From VRUE01 sp035557635 (GTDB lineage Bacteria; Actinomycetota; Thermoleophilia; Solirubrobacterales; 70-9): a stretch of 64,000 bases of DNA. Within the stretch, counting starts at the first letter, position 1. Each line of letters begins with the position of its first letter. The DNA lies in NCBI GenBank assembly GCA_035557635.1, contig DATMDR010000046.1:25480-89479 (forward strand), written 5' to 3'. Under the pieces are notes generated by a model. That model did not search any database. It worked only from the letters and a program-made list of their open reading frames with translations, and was not told where the DNA came from. Of this stretch, positions 55,110 through 63,281 are shown in pieces. The position numbers and the translations under genes were made by a program.

Positions 55110-55864
55110 GATCGCACAGGGATGCCGGCCGCGGCGAGGTGCTCCTTCGCCTCCTGCACCCGGTAGTCGCCGTAGTGGAATATCGAGGCGCAGAGCACGG
55201 CGTCAGCGTGGCCCTCGACGATCGCCTCGCTGAGGTGATCGAGGTTGCCGGCCCCGCCCGAGGCGATCACCGGCACCGAGACGGCGTCGGCTACCGCCCG
55301 GGTCAACTCGAGGTCGTAGCCGTCGTTGGTGCCGTCGCGATCCATGCTGGTCAGCAGCACCTCCCCCGCCCCGCGCTCGACCGCCTCCCTCGCCCAGGCC
55401 ACCGCGTCACGTCCCTCGACCTGCCTGCGGCCGCCGTTGACGTAAACACCCCAGCCGCCGTCCTCGCGTTTGGCGTCGATCGCGATCACCACGCACTGGG
55501 CGCCGAACTGGCCGGCGAGCTCGCTCAGCAGCTCCGGCCGAGCGAGCGCGGCCGAGTTGACCGAGACCTTGTCGGCGCCGGCGTCGAGCACCGCCTGGGC
55601 ATCCTCCACCGAGCGGATGCCGCCGCCGATCGTGAAGGGGATGAAGACGTTGTCGGCGGTGCGCCGGGCGAGCTGGACGATCGTCTCGCGCTCCTCGTGG
55701 GAGGCGGTGATGTCGAGGAAGATGAGCTCGTCGGCCCCCTCGGCGTCATAGCGCTCGGCCAGCTCGACCGGGTCGCCCGCGTCGCGCAGGCCGACGAAGT
55801 TGGTGCCCTTGACGACGCGCCCGGCGTCGACGTCGAGGCATGGGATGACTCGCTTCAGGACCAT
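55106..55864 (-). CDS. hisF: Imidazole glycerol phosphate synthase, cyclase subunit HisF
   Basis: A 252-residue (beta/alpha)8 barrel that uses ammonia from HisH to form IGP and AICAR. The catalytic Asp residues are in VIPCLDVDAGRVVKG (Asp11) and LLTSMDRDGTNDGYDLEL (Asp130 region). FTIGGGIRSVEDA and VIASGGAGNLDHL hold the phosphate. ATG 55864 is chosen by the family start. It is the last his gene and is separated from hisA by the PAL1 repeat. Confidence 0.96.
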   Translation of the reverse strand: MVLKRVIPCLDVDAGRVVKGTNFVGLRDAGDPVELAERYDAEGADELIFLDITASHEERETIVQLARRTADNVFIPFTIGGGIRSVEDAQAVLDAGADKVSVNSAALARPELLSELAGQFGAQCVVIAIDAKREDGGWGVYVNGGRRQVEGRDAVAWAREAVERGAGEVLLTSMDRDGTNDGYDLELTRAVADAVSVPVIASGGAGNLDHLSEAIVEGHADAVLCASIFHYGDYRVQEAKEHLAAAGIPVRS

Positions 55865-55895
55865 GGCGAGAGAGTAGAGGCGATTCTCCGCGGGG

Positions 55896-56010
55896 AGAGG
55901 CCATCCCGGCAGGGGTTTCACTTAACTTTTTCGGAGAACGGGTTCCGGCCATCCGAGATCCGCCCGGCCGAAAAAGTACAAGACGTTCCACCCCTACCGA
56001 GATGGCCTCT
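55896..56010 (-). repeat. PAL1 compound hairpin, copy B (hisA-hisF spacer)
   Basis: The outer arms AGAGGCCATCCCGGCAGGGG (55896-55915) and CCCCTACCGAGATGGCCTCT (55991-56010) pair over 20 positions; the two exceptions become G-U pairs in the minus-strand RNA. Inside is the 71-nt core (55919-55989), with AACTTTTTCGG and CCGAAAAAGT as in copy A, followed by ACAAGACGTTCC. The right arm lies in the hisA 3' end and includes its stop codon. Confidence 0.75.
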
Positions 56011-56731
56011 TTAGCACCGCGTTGGCCTGAGAGACCCTGAACCTTCCCTCGTAGAGGGCGCGGCCGACGATGACTCCTTCGACGTTCGGCGCCGCCTCTC
56101 GAGCGAGCACCCTGAGGTCGGGCAGATCACCAACTCCTCCCGAGGCGATCACCTTCGCCTCAGTCGCGGCGGCGACCCGATTCAGCTCGGCGATGAGAGG
56201 CCCGTCCATGGTGCCATCGACCTCGATCGAGGTGAAGAGGAAACGGGACACACCGCGTTTGCTCAGCTCCGTAATGGCTTCGACGGCGTCCTTTTCGCTG
56301 GTCTCGGTCCAGCCGGCCAGCGAGACCTTGCCATCCCGAGCATCGATCGAGACGACGACGCGGTCCCCGTAGACCTCAAGCGCCTCTTCGAGAAAGCCGG
56401 GGTCGCGCAGCGCGGCGGTACCGACCACCACGCGCTCCACCCCCATTTCGAAGGCCGCTTTCACCCAATTGAGATCACGCAGGCCGCCACCGAGCTGCAC
56501 GGGGCAATCCCCGACATTCGCGACGAGTCTCCCCACGCGTTCCAGGTTTTTCGGCTGGCCCGCCTTCGCCCCGTCGAGATCGACTACGTGGAGGAACTTG
56601 GCCCCGTCGCCGACCCAGCGAGTCGCGGCGTCGACCGGGTCGGCGTCGTAGGCCGTCTCGCGCTCGTAGTCGCCCTGGGTAAGGCGCACGGCCTGGCCGC
56701 CGCGAATGTCGATCGCCGGGTAGAGGATCAC
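55994..56731 (-). CDS. hisA: Phosphoribosylformimino-5-aminoimidazole carboxamide ribotide isomerase HisA
   Basis: A 245-residue TIM-barrel isomerase, the fourth step of histidine synthesis. It starts ILYPAIDIRGGQAVRLTQGD with the catalytic Asp8, has LGGGLRDLNWVKAAFEMG and the second Asp in FTSIEVDGTMDGPLI, and IASGGVGDLPDLR at the phosphate site. The final residues are encoded within the right arm of PAL1. Its start overlaps the hisH stop by 4 nt. It lacks signs of the bifunctional PriA form, and trp genes are not in the window. Confidence 0.95.
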   Translation of the reverse strand: MILYPAIDIRGGQAVRLTQGDYERETAYDADPVDAATRWVGDGAKFLHVVDLDGAKAGQPKNLERVGRLVANVGDCPVQLGGGLRDLNWVKAAFEMGVERVVVGTAALRDPGFLEEALEVYGDRVVVSIDARDGKVSLAGWTETSEKDAVEAITELSKRGVSRFLFTSIEVDGTMDGPLIAELNRVAAATEAKVIASGGVGDLPDLRVLAREAAPNVEGVIVGRALYEGRFRVSQANAVLKRPSR

Positions 56732-57354
56732 GCGGGGACGGAGGCGCAGATGCCGGCGAAGTTGGCCAGCAGCCGCAGGCCGGCTGCGCTCGACTTCTCA
56801 GGGTGGAACTGGACCCCGAAGACGTTGCCGCGCTCCGCCGCGCAGGCGAAGCGGGCGCCGTAGGCGGCGCTGCCCAGCACATCGCTCGCCTCGGGCCGGG
56901 GCGCGAAGGAGTGGACGAGGTAGAAAGGCGTCTCGCTCTCGATCCCCTCGGTCAGGCGCGACTCCCTCTCCCAGCGCACGGGAGACCACCCGATGTGCGG
57001 GATCTTCAACCCGGGCGCGTCCAGCTCGGCGACCTCGCCCTGGAGCAGGCCGAGGCCGGCGCCGCCCCCAAGCTCGGTGGTCGAGTCGAAGAGCAGCTGC
57101 AGGCCGAGGCAGATGCCCAGGATCGGCACGCCAGCCCCCTCGCGCTCGGCGATCAGGTCGTCCAGTCCACGCTCGCGGATCCGCTCCATCGCCTTCGGGA
57201 AGGCGCCGACCCCGGGCAGGATCACCCCGTCCGCGGCTCGCACCTCGGCCGGGTCGGCGCTGATCTTCGCGGTCGCGCCGACGTGCTCCAGCGCCTTCTC
57301 GACCGAGCGCAGGTTGCCGACGCCGTAATCGAGGATCGCGATCCGAGCGCTCAT
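56728..57354 (-). CDS. hisH: Imidazole glycerol phosphate synthase, glutaminase subunit HisH
   Basis: A 208-residue class I glutamine amidotransferase. The first strand is IAILDYGVGNLRSVEKAL, the nucleophile is in ILGICLGLQLLFD near residue 83, and the His-Glu pair is in GVQFHPEKSSAAG near residue 188. It channels ammonia to HisF. The start overlaps the hisB stop by 4 nt. Confidence 0.96.
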   Translation of the reverse strand: MSARIAILDYGVGNLRSVEKALEHVGATAKISADPAEVRAADGVILPGVGAFPKAMERIRERGLDDLIAEREGAGVPILGICLGLQLLFDSTTELGGGAGLGLLQGEVAELDAPGLKIPHIGWSPVRWERESRLTEGIESETPFYLVHSFAPRPEASDVLGSAAYGARFACAAERGNVFGVQFHPEKSSAAGLRLLANFAGICASVPA

Positions 57355-57941
57355 TCGTTGAGCGTACCCTTGGTCGAGGGCACCCCGCTCTCCTCGGGGT
57401 CGATCGAGACCGCGACCCGGAGCGCCCGCGCGAAAGCCTTGAAGCAGGCCTCGATCATGTGGTGTGCGTTGCTGCCGTAGCGCACCGAGACGTGCAGGGT
57501 CAGCTTGGCGCTATTGGCGACGGCGCGGAAGAACTCCTCGGCCAGCTCGGTGTCGAAGCCGGCGATCGAGGTCGTCGGCAGCTCAGCGTCGAAGATGCAG
57601 AGAGGACGGCCGGAGATGTCGATCGCACACTCGGCCAGCGACTCGTCCATCGGCACCACGGCAGCGCCGTAGCGCCTGATCCCGGCCCGGTCGCCAAGAG
57701 CCTCGTCGAGCGCTTGGCCCAGCACGATGCCGACGTCCTCGACCGTGTGATGGGCGCCGGTCTCGAGGTCGCCGCTCGCCTCGACCTTCAGGCCGAGCCT
57801 GCCGTGACGGGCGAGCAGGTCGAGCATGTGGTCGAGGAAGCCGACCCCAGTCGCGGCACTCGCCTCCCCCCCGTCGAGGTCGAGCGAGAGGCGGATCTGC
57901 GTCTCGGCGGTGCTGCGCTGCTTTTCAGCCGTGCGGCTCAT
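57351..57941 (-). CDS. hisB: Imidazoleglycerol-phosphate dehydratase
   Basis: A 196-residue Mn-dependent dehydratase, monofunctional (no phosphatase half). The two metal-binding repeats are FLDHMLDLLARHG with HHTVEDVGIVLGQALDEALG, and later AHHMIEACFKAFARALR. The length is typical. It overlaps hisD by 4 nt and hisH by 4 nt, keeping the whole his set in one coupled unit. Confidence 0.96.
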   Translation of the reverse strand: MSRTAEKQRSTAETQIRLSLDLDGGEASAATGVGFLDHMLDLLARHGRLGLKVEASGDLETGAHHTVEDVGIVLGQALDEALGDRAGIRRYGAAVVPMDESLAECAIDISGRPLCIFDAELPTTSIAGFDTELAEEFFRAVANSAKLTLHVSVRYGSNAHHMIEACFKAFARALRVAVSIDPEESGVPSTKGTLNE

Positions 57942-59215
57942 TTCTCAGTCCTAATCATCGCCGACTCGCCGTGGACGGGGAATCCCTCCGCCCGCGCGAT
58001 CGTGTCGACGTGCGGTGCAAGCTTCGCCGCCGCCTCGGCCGAGACCTCCACGGTCGCGATCTTGCGGCGGAAAGTGCCTGGCTCGAGCGGGCCGGAAAAG
58101 CGCCCGGCGCCGCCGGTCGGCAGGACGTGATTCGAGCCGGCGACGTAGTCACCGAAGGCGGTGGCGCTATAGCGGCCGACGAAGACGCATCCCGCCGTCG
58201 TCACCTGGCTGGCGAGCAGGGCCGCATCCTCCTCCATCAGCTCCAGGTGCTCGGGCGCGAAGGCGTTGGCGAGGTCGATCGCATCGCTCAGGTCTGGGAC
58301 GAGGACCGTGGCAAGCGGAGCGTCGCCGATGCCAGGACGTTCGGTCGCCAGGCGTTCGGTCGCGTCGACCACGCCTGCCAGCACCGCCTCCTCGACGGCG
58401 ACGACGAGCAGCGGCCCGTCAGCGCCGTGCTCGGCCTGGGCGCAGAGATCGAGCGCCGCCCACTCGGGGTCGGTGTCATGCCCGGCAACCAGCATCAGCT
58501 CAGAGGGCCCGGCGAGCGAGTCGATTCCCACCTGGCCGTAGACGGCGCGCTTCGCCTCACGCACCCAGGCGTTCCCCGGGCCGGCGACGATGTCGACCGG
58601 CGCTACCGACTCGGTCCCGTAGGCAAGAGCGAAGATCGCCTGCGCCCCGCCCATCGCGTAGATCTCGTCGACCTTGCAGAGGGCGGCGGCGGCCAGGACG
58701 AGCGGCGCGATCTCGCCGTCTGGCCCCGGCGGGGTGGCGAGCACGAGCCGCTCGACGCCCGCGACCCGGGCGGGGATCGCGCACATCAGCACGCTCGACG
58801 GGTAGGCGGCGCGACCGCCCGGCGCATAGACGCCAGCGGCACGGACGGGAGACTCGCGCACCGCGACGCTCTGTCCCTGCGACAGCTCGGCGAGGCGCGG
58901 TGCCCGATCGAGCTGGGCCTCCGCGACGGCGCCGACGTTGGCCACGGCAACCTCGAGCGACTCGCGCAGCTCGGCGTCGATGCCGGCCAGCGCCTCCGCG
59001 GCGGTACTCGGCTCCACCCGCAGAGCCAGCGACTCGGCGGGACGCTCGGTCGCATCGAAGCGTGCGGTGAGGCGCAGCAACGCCTCGTCGCCTCCCTCGC
59101 GAACCTCGCGTTCGATCGAGCTCACGTCCAGCTCGGCGACAGCCTCGGCCGCCCAGCCGCGAACCGCCGCTCCCGTTGGGTCGGCTCCGACCCACTCGAA
59201 GCGCCGGGCCCTCAT
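57938..59215 (-). CDS. hisD: Histidinol dehydrogenase
   Basis: A 425-residue NAD- and zinc-dependent enzyme for the last two steps of histidine synthesis. The conserved blocks are YAPGGRAAYPSSVLMCAIPA, YAMGGAQAIFALAYGTES, GIDSLAGPSELMLVA, AQAEHGADG (Zn His) and FAPEHLELMEED. ATG 59215 overlaps the hisG stop (ATGA). The N-terminal domain is a little shorter than average. Confidence 0.96.
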   Translation of the reverse strand: MRARRFEWVGADPTGAAVRGWAAEAVAELDVSSIEREVREGGDEALLRLTARFDATERPAESLALRVEPSTAAEALAGIDAELRESLEVAVANVGAVAEAQLDRAPRLAELSQGQSVAVRESPVRAAGVYAPGGRAAYPSSVLMCAIPARVAGVERLVLATPPGPDGEIAPLVLAAAALCKVDEIYAMGGAQAIFALAYGTESVAPVDIVAGPGNAWVREAKRAVYGQVGIDSLAGPSELMLVAGHDTDPEWAALDLCAQAEHGADGPLLVVAVEEAVLAGVVDATERLATERPGIGDAPLATVLVPDLSDAIDLANAFAPEHLELMEEDAALLASQVTTAGCVFVGRYSATAFGDYVAGSNHVLPTGGAGRFSGPLEPGTFRRKIATVEVSAEAAAKLAPHVDTIARAEGFPVHGESAMIRTEK

Positions 59216-59892
59216 CGCGTCGTCGCCTCCCTCAGCTTCCTCGCCAGCTCGTCGACCTCCCCCCCGCGCAGCTTGTGGGCGACGCGGTTGGCGACGAAGC
59301 GGGCGGTGCAGACGAGGATCTCCTCGCGCACCTCGAGGTCGTTCTCTTTCAGGGTGCGCCCGGTCGCGACCAGGTCGACGATGCCGTCGGCGAGGCCGAT
59401 CAGGGGCGCCAGCTCGACCGAGCCCTTGACCTCGATCACCTCCGCCTGGTGTCCGGTGCTCTCGAAGTGGCGCTGGGCGATCCGCGGGTACTTGGTCGCG
59501 ATCCGCATCATGCCGAGGCGGCGCTCGGACTCGCCGAGACGCTCGTCGTCCTTGCGGCCGGCGAGGACCATGCGGCAGCGCCCGTAGCCGAGGTCGAGCA
59601 TCTCGTAGACGACCCGGTCGGACTGCTCGAGCAGCACATCCTTGCCGGTGATGCCGACGTCGGCGGCGCCGGCCTCGACATACGTGGGCACGTCGGATGG
59701 ACGCATCGTCACCAGGGTGACCTCGGATCCGGGGAAGATCAGCGCCCGCGACTCGCCGCGCACCGCCGTCGTATCGATCCCGACCGCGTCCAGCGCATCC
59801 AGCGTCCCCCCTAAGAGGGCACCGCGAGGAACCGCGATCTTGAGCGGCCCGTCGGCCTTGGCCCGGGCCGTGCCGGCGACCTCGACGCTCAC
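59212..59892 (-). CDS. hisG: ATP phosphoribosyltransferase, short (HisZ-dependent) form
   Basis: A 226-residue catalytic subunit for the first step of histidine synthesis. It shows PRGALLGGTLDALDAVG, AGAADVGITGKDVLLEQ and the PRPP-binding loop DGIVDLVATGRTLKEN. It lacks the ~80-residue C-terminal regulatory domain of the long form, which fits the presence of hisZ directly upstream; in this type HisZ provides allosteric control by histidine. It overlaps hisZ and hisD by 4 nt each. Confidence 0.95.
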   Translation of the reverse strand: MSVEVAGTARAKADGPLKIAVPRGALLGGTLDALDAVGIDTTAVRGESRALIFPGSEVTLVTMRPSDVPTYVEAGAADVGITGKDVLLEQSDRVVYEMLDLGYGRCRMVLAGRKDDERLGESERRLGMMRIATKYPRIAQRHFESTGHQAEVIEVKGSVELAPLIGLADGIVDLVATGRTLKENDLEVREEILVCTARFVANRVAHKLRGGEVDELARKLREATTR

Positions 59893-60881
59893 GGTTCTCC
59901 CCCTCCGGGCTGCTCCTCGGCCTGCGCGATGTGCAGGCGCTCGACGTAGAGGGCGAAGCCGGCCGCGGGCAGGTCGAGGCCAAAGCGCTTCAGCAGTCCG
60001 TCGTAGCGCCCGCCGCCGCCGAGGACGTGACCCAGCGCGGGGTCGTAGACCTCGAGGATGGCGCCGCTGTAGTAGCCGAGGTCGCGCAGGAGGCCGAGAT
60101 CGATCTGCACGCGGCCGGCCGCGCCGCGGTCCGCAAGCGCTTCGTAGGTCTCGCCGATTCGAGCCGTGGCGCGCTCGACCGCGGCACCGCCGATCGATCG
60201 CGCCTCGTCGAGCACCTCGCTACCCCCGCGCAGCTGCGAGAGGGCGATGCAGGTCGCGACCTGCTCGTCGCCGATCCCCTCCAGCTCGGAGAGCTCCGCC
60301 TCGAGGCCGACGAGGTCGTGCATCGCGAGCCTCTCGAGGACCGAGTCACGCGCCTCCCCTTCGACCCCGAACTCAGAGAGCAGCTGGCGGTAGAGGTCGG
60401 CGTCGCCGAGCCCGATCACTGCGCGCTGGAGGCCGGCCGCGTCGAGCACCGCCTCCAGCACCTCGACCACCTCGGCGGTTCCGTCCGGGGCCGGGGCCCC
60501 GATCAGCTCGACGCCGGCTTGGGCGAACTCACGCATCTGGCCGCGCTGCGGGCGCACGGCGCGGTAGGCGTTGGCGAGATAGCAAAAGCGCAGGGGCGAC
60601 TCGGCGCCCGCGTAGCGGGTCGCCGCCAGGCGCGCGATTGGCACGGTCATGTCGGAGCGCAGCGCCAGCAGGTCGCCGCTCTCGTCGAAGAAGCGGTAGG
60701 CGCTGCCTGCGGTGCGGCCGTCGCCGCGCCCTAGCACCTCGTCGTACTCGATCGCCGGCGTGGCCACCTCGCCGTAGCCGCGCGACTCGAAGACCTCGAT
60801 CAAGGCGAGGTGCAGGCGGCGCAGCTCCCGCATCTCATCGGGGAGCACGTCCCTGGTGCCTGGCGGAATCGGGTGGATCAT
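59889..60881 (-). CDS. hisZ: ATP phosphoribosyltransferase regulatory subunit HisZ
   Basis: A 330-residue paralogue of histidyl-tRNA synthetase: PPGTRDVLPDEMRELR, LRSDMTVPIARLAATRY, RAVRPQRGQMREFAQAGVE and GGGGRYDGLLKRFG are present. The C-terminal anticodon-binding domain is missing, as is normal for HisZ. It forms an octamer with short HisG. It is the first gene of the his operon, and TAAGGT on the minus strand 7 nt before the ATG suggests the operon promoter and a leaderless start; no attenuator-like leader peptide is present. Confidence 0.94.
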   Translation of the reverse strand: MIHPIPPGTRDVLPDEMRELRRLHLALIEVFESRGYGEVATPAIEYDEVLGRGDGRTAGSAYRFFDESGDLLALRSDMTVPIARLAATRYAGAESPLRFCYLANAYRAVRPQRGQMREFAQAGVELIGAPAPDGTAEVVEVLEAVLDAAGLQRAVIGLGDADLYRQLLSEFGVEGEARDSVLERLAMHDLVGLEAELSELEGIGDEQVATCIALSQLRGGSEVLDEARSIGGAAVERATARIGETYEALADRGAAGRVQIDLGLLRDLGYYSGAILEVYDPALGHVLGGGGRYDGLLKRFGLDLPAAGFALYVERLHIAQAEEQPGGGEP

Positions 60882-60888
60882 CCGCCTG

Positions 60889-60894
60889 ACCTTA
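60889..60894 (-). promoter_or_regulatory. Putative -10 element of the his operon
   Basis: TAAGGT on the minus strand lies 7 nt before the hisZ ATG. The 36-nt gap to murA leaves no space for a leader peptide or riboswitch. Confidence 0.4.
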
Positions 60895-60917
60895 CGAGAG
60901 AAGGAAGGGAAGCCCTG

Positions 60918-62216
60918 CTAAGCCGGGATCTCCGCAGAGACCCGTTCAATCTGCGCGCCGAGGCCACGCAGCCGCTCGTCGATCTGCTCGTAGCCGCGGT
61001 CGATCTGGCGGATGTTGCCGATCTCCGAGATGCCGTCGGCGGCGAGGGCGGCGATGAGCATCGCCATCCCGGCGCGAATATCGGGGCTCTCAACGCGCTC
61101 GCCGTGAAGCCGGCTCGGACCGCTGACGATCGCCCTGTGGGGATCGCAAAGCGTGATCCGAGCGCCCATGGCAACGAGCTTGTCGACGAAGAAGAGGCGG
61201 TTCTCGAACATCTTCTCGAAGATCAGGATCTCGCCGTCCGCCTGGGTGGCGAGGGCGAGGGCGATCGAGGTGAGGTCGGCGGGGAAGGCTGGCCAGGGGC
61301 CGTCCTCGATCTTCGGGATCGCGTCGCCGAGGTCGCTCTTGACCTGCAGCTGCTGACCCGCCGGCACCAAGACGTCCTCTCCCTCGATCGTCGAGGTAAG
61401 GCCGAGGCGCTGGAACTGACGGCGGATCATCACCAGGTCGCCGGGCTCGATCTCACGGATGCGCAGCTCGCCGCCGGTCGCGGCCGCCAGCGCCATGAAG
61501 CTCCCGACCTCGATGTGGTCGGGAGAGATCGTGTGCTCGGCACCGCCGAGGCGGTCGCGGCCGTGCACGGTCATCACGTTGGAGCCGATGCCGTCAACGC
61601 TGGCCCCCATCCGGGTCAGCAGACGTGCCAGATCCTGCACGTGCGGCTCGCAGGCCGCGTTGGAGATCGTCGTCGGGCCCGGCGTCAGCGCCGCCGCCAT
61701 CAGGGCGTTCTCGGTGCCCATCACCGACGGCTCGTCCATGAAGATCGCGCAGGCACGCAGCCCCCCGGCCGGCGCCTCCAGCTCGATCCAGCGGTCGGCG
61801 TCGACCCGGGCGCCGAGGTCCACGAAGGCATCTAGGTGGGCGTCGAGGCGGCGGCGGCCGATGAAGTCGCCCCCCGGCGGTGGCATCCTCGCCTCGCCGA
61901 AGCGCGCCAGCAGCGGCCCGGCAAGCAGGAAGGAGGCGCGAATCTGCTGCGAGAGCTCTTCGTCGACGGCGACGTCGCGAGCGTTCGCGGCGCAGAGGCG
62001 GAGGCTGTTGTCGGCCACCCAAGCCACCTCGACCCCGAGCCGCTCGAGCAGCGCCACCTGCGCCTCCGTGTCGCGGATCCGCGGCACCCGGTGCAGCAGC
62101 AGCTCCTCCTCGGTCAGCAGGCAGGCAGCGAGGATTGGCAGGGCCGCGTTCTTGTTGCCGGCGACGCTGAGCTCTCCCGAGAGGGGCGCGCCGCCCTGGA
62201 TGACGAATTTCTCCAT
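60918..62216 (-). CDS. murA: UDP-N-acetylglucosamine 1-carboxyvinyltransferase with Asp at the fosfomycin site
   Basis: A 432-residue enzyme for the first committed step of peptidoglycan synthesis (enolpyruvyl transfer from PEP). It shows LSVAGNKNAALPILAACLL with the catalytic Lys and Asn, RASFLLAGPLLARFGEAR, and FPADLTSIALALATQADG. The loop that normally holds Cys115 (PGGCAIG) reads PPGGDFIG here, giving Asp117. The same exchange in Mycobacterium tuberculosis and Chlamydia MurA keeps activity and gives fosfomycin resistance. It is divergent from the hydrolase gene across only 26 nt. Confidence 0.95.
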   Translation of the reverse strand: MEKFVIQGGAPLSGELSVAGNKNAALPILAACLLTEEELLLHRVPRIRDTEAQVALLERLGVEVAWVADNSLRLCAANARDVAVDEELSQQIRASFLLAGPLLARFGEARMPPPGGDFIGRRRLDAHLDAFVDLGARVDADRWIELEAPAGGLRACAIFMDEPSVMGTENALMAAALTPGPTTISNAACEPHVQDLARLLTRMGASVDGIGSNVMTVHGRDRLGGAEHTISPDHIEVGSFMALAAATGGELRIREIEPGDLVMIRRQFQRLGLTSTIEGEDVLVPAGQQLQVKSDLGDAIPKIEDGPWPAFPADLTSIALALATQADGEILIFEKMFENRLFFVDKLVAMGARITLCDPHRAIVSGPSRLHGERVESPDIRAGMAMLIAALAADGISEIGNIRQIDRGYEQIDERLRGLGAQIERVSAEIPA

Positions 62217-62226
62217 CGGTTCCGGC

Positions 62227-62233
62227 TAGGGTA
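62227..62233. promoter_or_regulatory. Overlapping divergent -10 elements of murA and the hydrolase gene
   Basis: TAGGGT on the plus strand (62227-62232) lies 10 nt before the hydrolase ATG. On the minus strand the same bases read TACCCT (62233-62228), 11 nt before the murA ATG. If both are used, RNA polymerase can occupy only one at a time. Confidence 0.35.
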
Positions 62234-62242
62234 ACGGCCGCC

Positions 62243-63271
62243 ATGCGCAGAGGCTGGAAGATCCTGATCGGCGTCATCGCAGCGGTCCTCGTGCTGCTGG
62301 TGCTGAACGCCGTGGTCACGGGCAAGGAAACCAAGTCGGCCGAGGTGACCGTGGCCGGCGGCGAGATCGTCAAGCTGCCCGGCGGCGACCTGCAGGTGGT
62401 CGATTCGGGGCCGCGCAACCCCCGCGCCGCGGGCGGCACGATCGTTCTCGTCCACTGCTTCACCTGCGCGATCGACTGGTGGGACGGGATGCGACCGCTG
62501 CTCGAACGCGAGCACCGTGTCGTCGCCGTCGACCTGCTCGGCCACGGTGGCTCGGAGAAGCCCGAGTCCGGCTACGAGATCTCCAACCAGGCGGACCTTG
62601 TCGCGCAGGCCCTGGGCCGGCTCGGCGTGCGCGACGCAACCGTGGTCGGCCACTCGCTCGGCGGCACGGTCTCCACCGCGCTGGCCCAGCAGTCGCCGCA
62701 GCTGGTCGATCGCGTCGTCATCGTCGACACCGGGCCGACTCACGAAGAGGGTGACCTAGGGCTGATCGCCCGCCTCGGCTTTGCCCCCGTGGTTGGGGAG
62801 GCGTTCTGGCGGACCAAGCCCGATTTCGCGGTCCGCGAGGGACTCGGCGTCGCTTTCGCCCCCGGTTTCGACGTGCCCGACGCCTTCGTCGAGGACGTTG
62901 GCCGGATGACCTTCAGCGCCTATGACAAGTCGCCCACCGCCTCCGAGGACTACGGCCATGAAGAGCCGCTGGACCAGCGGATGAGGGAGACCGGCAAGCC
63001 GCTGCTGGTGATCATGGGCGCCGAGGAGCAGATCATCGACGACCCCGCCGCCCGCCTCGCCGAATACCGTGAGACGGTCCCGGGGGTGCAGACCAGGCTG
63101 ATCCCGAACGCCGGCCACTCGCCGAACGTCGAGGTCCCGGCCCTGACCGCCAACCTGGTCCTTGACTTCGCTGCCCAGGCCCAGCGCGCGAAAGCGCAGA
63201 AACAAGCCAAATCTCAGGGTCGGATGCATAAAGAACTGCAAAAACGGGAAGCTGTCCGGAAGCGACCCTAG
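62243..63271 (+). CDS. Membrane-anchored alpha/beta hydrolase
   Basis: A 342-residue protein. A basic start and one membrane helix (residues 7-25, LIGVIAAVLVLLVLNAVV) are followed by an alpha/beta-hydrolase domain: VLVHCFTCAIDWWDG near residue 69, VDLLGHGGSEKP, the nucleophile elbow VVGHSLGGT (Ser138) and the catalytic His in PNAGHSPNVE near residue 292. The C-terminal 35 residues are very basic (RAKAQKQAKSQGRMHKELQK). It is expected to act at the outer face of the membrane or as an exported lipase/esterase; the substrate is unknown. Confidence 0.85.
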   Translation: MRRGWKILIGVIAAVLVLLVLNAVVTGKETKSAEVTVAGGEIVKLPGGDLQVVDSGPRNPRAAGGTIVLVHCFTCAIDWWDGMRPLLEREHRVVAVDLLGHGGSEKPESGYEISNQADLVAQALGRLGVRDATVVGHSLGGTVSTALAQQSPQLVDRVVIVDTGPTHEEGDLGLIARLGFAPVVGEAFWRTKPDFAVREGLGVAFAPGFDVPDAFVEDVGRMTFSAYDKSPTASEDYGHEEPLDQRMRETGKPLLVIMGAEEQIIDDPAARLAEYRETVPGVQTRLIPNAGHSPNVEVPALTANLVLDFAAQAQRAKAQKQAKSQGRMHKELQKREAVRKRP

Positions 63272-63274
63272 AGT
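63269..63274 (+). promoter_or_regulatory. Putative -10 element of the small ORF
   Basis: TAGAGT overlaps the hydrolase TAG stop and lies 7 nt before the ATG at 63282, with the spacing seen at other leaderless starts here. Confidence 0.35.
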
Positions 63275-63281
63275 CGAACTC

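Noticed and set aside
57971..59587. A 538-codon open frame on the plus strand opposite hisD/hisG
   Set aside because: It is antisense to two clearly conserved genes; long antisense frames are expected in GC-rich DNA, and its translation has no recognisable domain.
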